Below, in pieces: positions 62,086 to 64,000 of a stretch of DNA of 64,000 nt (positions are counted from its first letter, which is position 1; each line of letters opens with the position of its first letter). The notes under the pieces are model-generated. The model was not told the DNA's origin. It did not search any database and saw nothing but the letters and a program-made list of their open reading frames with translations. Both the position numbers and the translations under genes were made by a program. The stretch comes from Planctomycetes bacterium syqfu (lineage in GTDB: Bacteria; Planctomycetota; Phycisphaerae; Phycisphaerales; Phycisphaeraceae). The DNA lies in assembly GCA_020974905.1 (NCBI GenBank), contig CP087563.1:4092001-4156000 (forward strand), in the 5' to 3' direction.

Positions 62086-62180
62086 CACGATTCTCCAAAA
62101 AGTGCTTCGCCTATCATCACCGCCACGCCGACGGCTATTACTGGTATTGCGACAATCAGGATCCACCAAGGTCGATGCAT
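62085..62180 (-). CDS. 31-residue single-helix membrane peptide
   Basis: An ATG at 62180 overlaps the upstream stop as TGATG, and the stop at 62085-62087 overlaps the next ATG as TGATG. The peptide has a short start (MHRPWW), one membrane helix (ILIVAIPVIAVGVAVMI) and a short tail. Double coupling argues that it is translated. Function unknown. Confidence 0.6.
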   Translation of the reverse strand: MHRPWWILIVAIPVIAVGVAVMIGEALFGES

Positions 62181-62452
62181 CAGTACAACTCCGATGAATC
62201 AACTTCGCGGATGTTTAATTGCCTGGGACTCTTGATCCCGGTAGCTGCACACATCAGCCGATCAAACTGACCTTTCTGATACGGCTCCAATTCGTTCCAC
62301 ATGTCCTTCCAGACATGAATCTCACGCACGTGATTGTCCAGACAGAGCAGCAGGCAGTTTTTACGCAGACCGTCGACGCGGGCTTTCGTGTCGCCCTGCT
62401 CGTCATCAAGGATGCCAACCACTTTGTCCAGCATGTCGGTGTTAACTGCCAT
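62180..62452 (-). CDS. Small phage protein of unknown function (90 aa)
   Basis: Helical and Leu/Cys-containing (GLRKNCLLLCLDNHVREIHVWKDMW, FDRLMCAATGIKSPRQL). The start overlaps the upstream stop (TAATG) and the stop overlaps the 31-residue peptide (TGATG). No family recognised. Confidence 0.6.
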   Translation of the reverse strand: MAVNTDMLDKVVGILDDEQGDTKARVDGLRKNCLLLCLDNHVREIHVWKDMWNELEPYQKGQFDRLMCAATGIKSPRQLNIREVDSSELY

Positions 62453-62793
62453 TACTGATTGCCCGACCTTTCGTTTTCAAGTTCTTCGATCCTGCGGATT
62501 TTCTGGTTGATCACATCCGTCAACCGCGTCTCAGTGCCAAAGAAGCCATCGAGAAGCATGGCCACCCGATCAACCTGATGGGCCTGCAGGTATCCATAGT
62601 CCCGCAGGCAGCCGGATGCCTGTTTGCTGTGCGGCAGGCCAACCAGCTTTTCAGCCTGGGCGTTGAAAGCAGCAACCGCGCTGCCAGCTTCGCCCGGATC
62701 CACCCAACCATCACCGCGTGCAGCGTTGCACAGCAGTAAAGCCATCTTTTCAATGGCTTGGGCCATGTCCGGGTTGATCAATTCCAAACTCAT
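62452..62793 (-). CDS. Small phage protein of unknown function (113 aa)
   Basis: The ATG at 62793 has TTGGAGAATCG directly upstream, the same leader as at 62085. Helical, with MALLLCNAARGDGWVDPGEAGSAVAAFNAQAEKL and DRVAMLLDGFFGTETRLTDVI. No family recognised. Confidence 0.6.
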   Translation of the reverse strand: MSLELINPDMAQAIEKMALLLCNAARGDGWVDPGEAGSAVAAFNAQAEKLVGLPHSKQASGCLRDYGYLQAHQVDRVAMLLDGFFGTETRLTDVINQKIRRIEELENERSGNQ

Positions 62794-62863
62794 CGATTCT
62801 CCAATCAGGTCACATGACCTGGTCAATTTTCAAAAGCACCGCCGGCACATACCGGCGGTGATG

Positions 62864-63466
62864 TCACCCCTGTGCTTGTGATGTTCCGCCTGTGCAGCCA
62901 TCGGTTGAGTCGGAGGGGTCACGGGATTCTGTCAGATGCAACGGCGTCTTGGCCTTGTAGCGTTTGACCAGGGACTCATAGCCCATGTCCATCGCCTTCA
63001 AGGCCCGTAGGCCGGATTCATTACTGCTGATGATGTTTCGCCGGCAGTTGTCATACTCTTCGCGGGTGATGGTTCCGTCGGCCATGGCCTGGACCATGTT
63101 GCGGATGCAGATGGTCGCAAACTCGCTTGAGTTGGCGCAGTGCATCATCGCGTCGCCGCAATCCACCTTGCCGTTGTGATCGGCGTCTAGATCTTTGTCT
63201 GTCATTGACACCAGGATGTAACCGCTACCCTCGGCGATCAGGTCGATGAACGCAGCTTTGATTTCTGCCGGCACATCGATCGAGCAGAGGATCCGCTTGA
63301 GGTGCGGCAGACCGGGGTGCAGTTGGCCGTTGATCCAGCGTTGCACGGTTCGTATGTCCACATCTGCCGTGTCTGCCAGCAGCTTGGTCACACCCCGGGT
63401 TTCTTCCGTGATGGGGAAAAGCAGTTCAAATTGCCGTTCCTGTAACCGTGTCTGTTTACGTTTCAA
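62864..63466 (-). CDS. Helix-turn-helix regulator with an EF-hand-like motif
   Basis: The N-terminal ~75 residues form a helix-turn-helix (LLADTADVDIRTVQRWINGQLHPGLPHLKRIL) like CII-type or CI-type phage regulators. At about 92-110 the sequence KDLDADHNGKVDCGDAMMHC matches the D-x-D-x-N-G-x-x-D loop of dockerin/EF-hand calcium sites, and a second acidic turn follows (DGTITREEYD). The fusion could give a metal-sensing switch, or the loop may be purely structural. A TTG start with AGGCGACAGG upstream. Confidence 0.7.
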   Translation of the reverse strand: MKRKQTRLQERQFELLFPITEETRGVTKLLADTADVDIRTVQRWINGQLHPGLPHLKRILCSIDVPAEIKAAFIDLIAEGSGYILVSMTDKDLDADHNGKVDCGDAMMHCANSSEFATICIRNMVQAMADGTITREEYDNCRRNIISSNESGLRALKAMDMGYESLVKRYKAKTPLHLTESRDPSDSTDGCTGGTSQAQG

Positions 63467-63611
63467 CCTGTCGCCTCTTTCAGTCTTTGCGGCATCACAC
63501 GTGGGTGTGTCGCGTTTATCCTTGGGTCATGTTGAACACAACCGTTCAATCCTGTGCAGCCCTTCCGGTGGGCCGTGTTTGGGGGTATCCGGGGAAGCCC
63601 CACTCTTCCAT

Positions 63612-63643
63612 GTGGCCTGGAGGTTATGAGCCTTCCAGGCCAC
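63612..63643. promoter_or_regulatory. Inverted repeat GTGGCCTGGA / TCCAGGCCAC
   Basis: A perfect 10-bp palindrome with a 12-nt loop lies 145 nt upstream of the regulator gene at 62864-63466. It could be an operator for that regulator or a leader hairpin. No T-run follows on either strand. Confidence 0.4.
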
Positions 63644-63697
63644 CGCGGGGGAAGAGAGTCGCATCGGTGGGCTCGGACGCCCTGGTCAAGTCAGGCA

Positions 63698-63740
63698 GGG
63701 CCCAGGCGGGTGATGCAAACGCCCAGGCCCTTTTGTTTTG
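63698..63740 (+). terminator. Terminator-like hairpin next to the last phage gene
   Basis: GGGCC-ca-GGCG pairs with CGCC-ca-GGCCC (63698-63730) and TTTTGTTTTG follows on the plus strand. It would stop rightward transcription before the minus-strand gene at 63742; no plus-strand gene is visible to its left. Confidence 0.45.
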
Positions 63741-63741
63741 T

Positions 63742-64000
63742 TTATCCCTTGATGGTCACAGATTCGATCTTTGCAACCTTGCTCAAAAGTTCGTTCAGCT
63801 TCGCCAGCACATCCTTGGCATCGTGCATTTGGTCTTGAGCAACCATGCTGTCTTTGTTGGGATGCAAGAAAGCCCAGATCACGCTCTGGGCCTGGTCCAG
63901 CAATGGCAGGAATCGGGCGGTCTGTTGGATTGCGCTCGTCAAACCGCTTTGCTGTGTCTGGAGCAGGCCGGCGATTTCTCGCCATTTGTTCTTTGCAGCG
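63742..64000 (-). CDS. Phage protein of unknown function, partial (runs off the right edge)
   Basis: The frame stays open to the window end, giving at least 85 residues: AAKNKWREIAGLLQTQQ then SGLTSAIQQTARFLPLLDQA, AFLHPNKDSMVAQDQM and an ending LAKLNELLSKVAKIESVTIKG. It is helical and amphipathic. A TTG at 63942 is a possible internal start, but the frame upstream looks equally coding. No family recognised. Confidence 0.6.
   Translation of the reverse strand, partial: AAKNKWREIAGLLQTQQSGLTSAIQQTARFLPLLDQAQSVIWAFLHPNKDSMVAQDQMHDAKDVLAKLNELLSKVAKIESVTIKG

Noticed and set aside
1-64000. CRISPR array
   Set aside because: No regularly spaced direct repeats with unique spacers were found; the only tandem repeats are the iteron-like array and the 10-nt units in int.

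Overview
The window looks like a chromosomal segment of a Planctomycetota bacterium, most likely a Phycisphaerae-type lineage. This is inferred from gene content, not from a search. Indicators are two prepilin-type N-terminal proteins with an FxDGH tail motif, a 2939-residue TPR protein next to a DUF4175-like membrane protein, an alternative complex III operon fused to an A2-type caa3 oxidase operon, and short intergenic inverted repeats. Nearly all genes are on the minus strand from 27.9 to 42.7 kb and again from 46.2 kb to the right edge.

Layout. 1-9.3 kb: partial membrane protein and giant TPR protein. 9.9-12.8 kb: threonine catabolism (kbl, tdh) with a divergent XRE-cupin regulator. 12.9-24.4 kb: a candidate peptide-catabolism regulon. 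A minus-strand unit holds an exported dipeptide epimerase-like enolase, a diaminopentanoate dehydrogenase-like enzyme, an NhaC-type antiporter and a gamma-glutamyltransferase. A plus-strand unit holds a prepilin-like protein, a second gamma-glutamyltransferase and an exported glutamine-amidotransferase-like protein. An NtrC-type sigma54 activator sits between them. Near-consensus sigma54 promoters and a shared palindrome GTTGACA-N3-TGTCAAC are present on both sides, so the activator probably drives both units. Its receiver lacks the phospho-acceptor aspartate. 24.6-27.7 kb: XylR-like regulator, nagB and a barrel-only nagA. 27.9-42.7 kb: act-sco-cox operon (ActABCDEF, SCO, CoxBACD and an extra subunit III-like protein), punctuated by three copies of an intergenic repeat. 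43.3-45.9 kb: CheY-like receiver, prepilin-like protein and LacI regulator with a cluster of operator-like palindromes.

46.1-64 kb is an integrated phage-like element beside tRNA-Leu(UAA), cut by the right edge. It carries integrase, an excisionase-like protein, a RuvC-like resolvase, D12 and C5 DNA methyltransferases, a PAPS-reductase-family protein, ASCH and DUF5131 proteins, a SEC-C protein, a split helix-turn-helix replication initiator with an internal iteron-like array, an RdgC-like protein, two tRNAs (Glu and an initiator-like Met) and many small unknown genes. Most are chained by ATGA, GTGA or TGATG overlaps.

The most unusual observation is at 53.25-54.02 kb. Two fully overlapping reading frames start 4 nt apart: one encodes a complete C5 cytosine methyltransferase and the other a protein that resembles a separate phage family along most of its length. 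Next are the initiator split at a poly-G tract inside iteron-like repeats, an initiator-type tRNA with C33, and the sigma54 regulon with an Asp-less receiver. All family assignments are from reading the sequence; no database was consulted.
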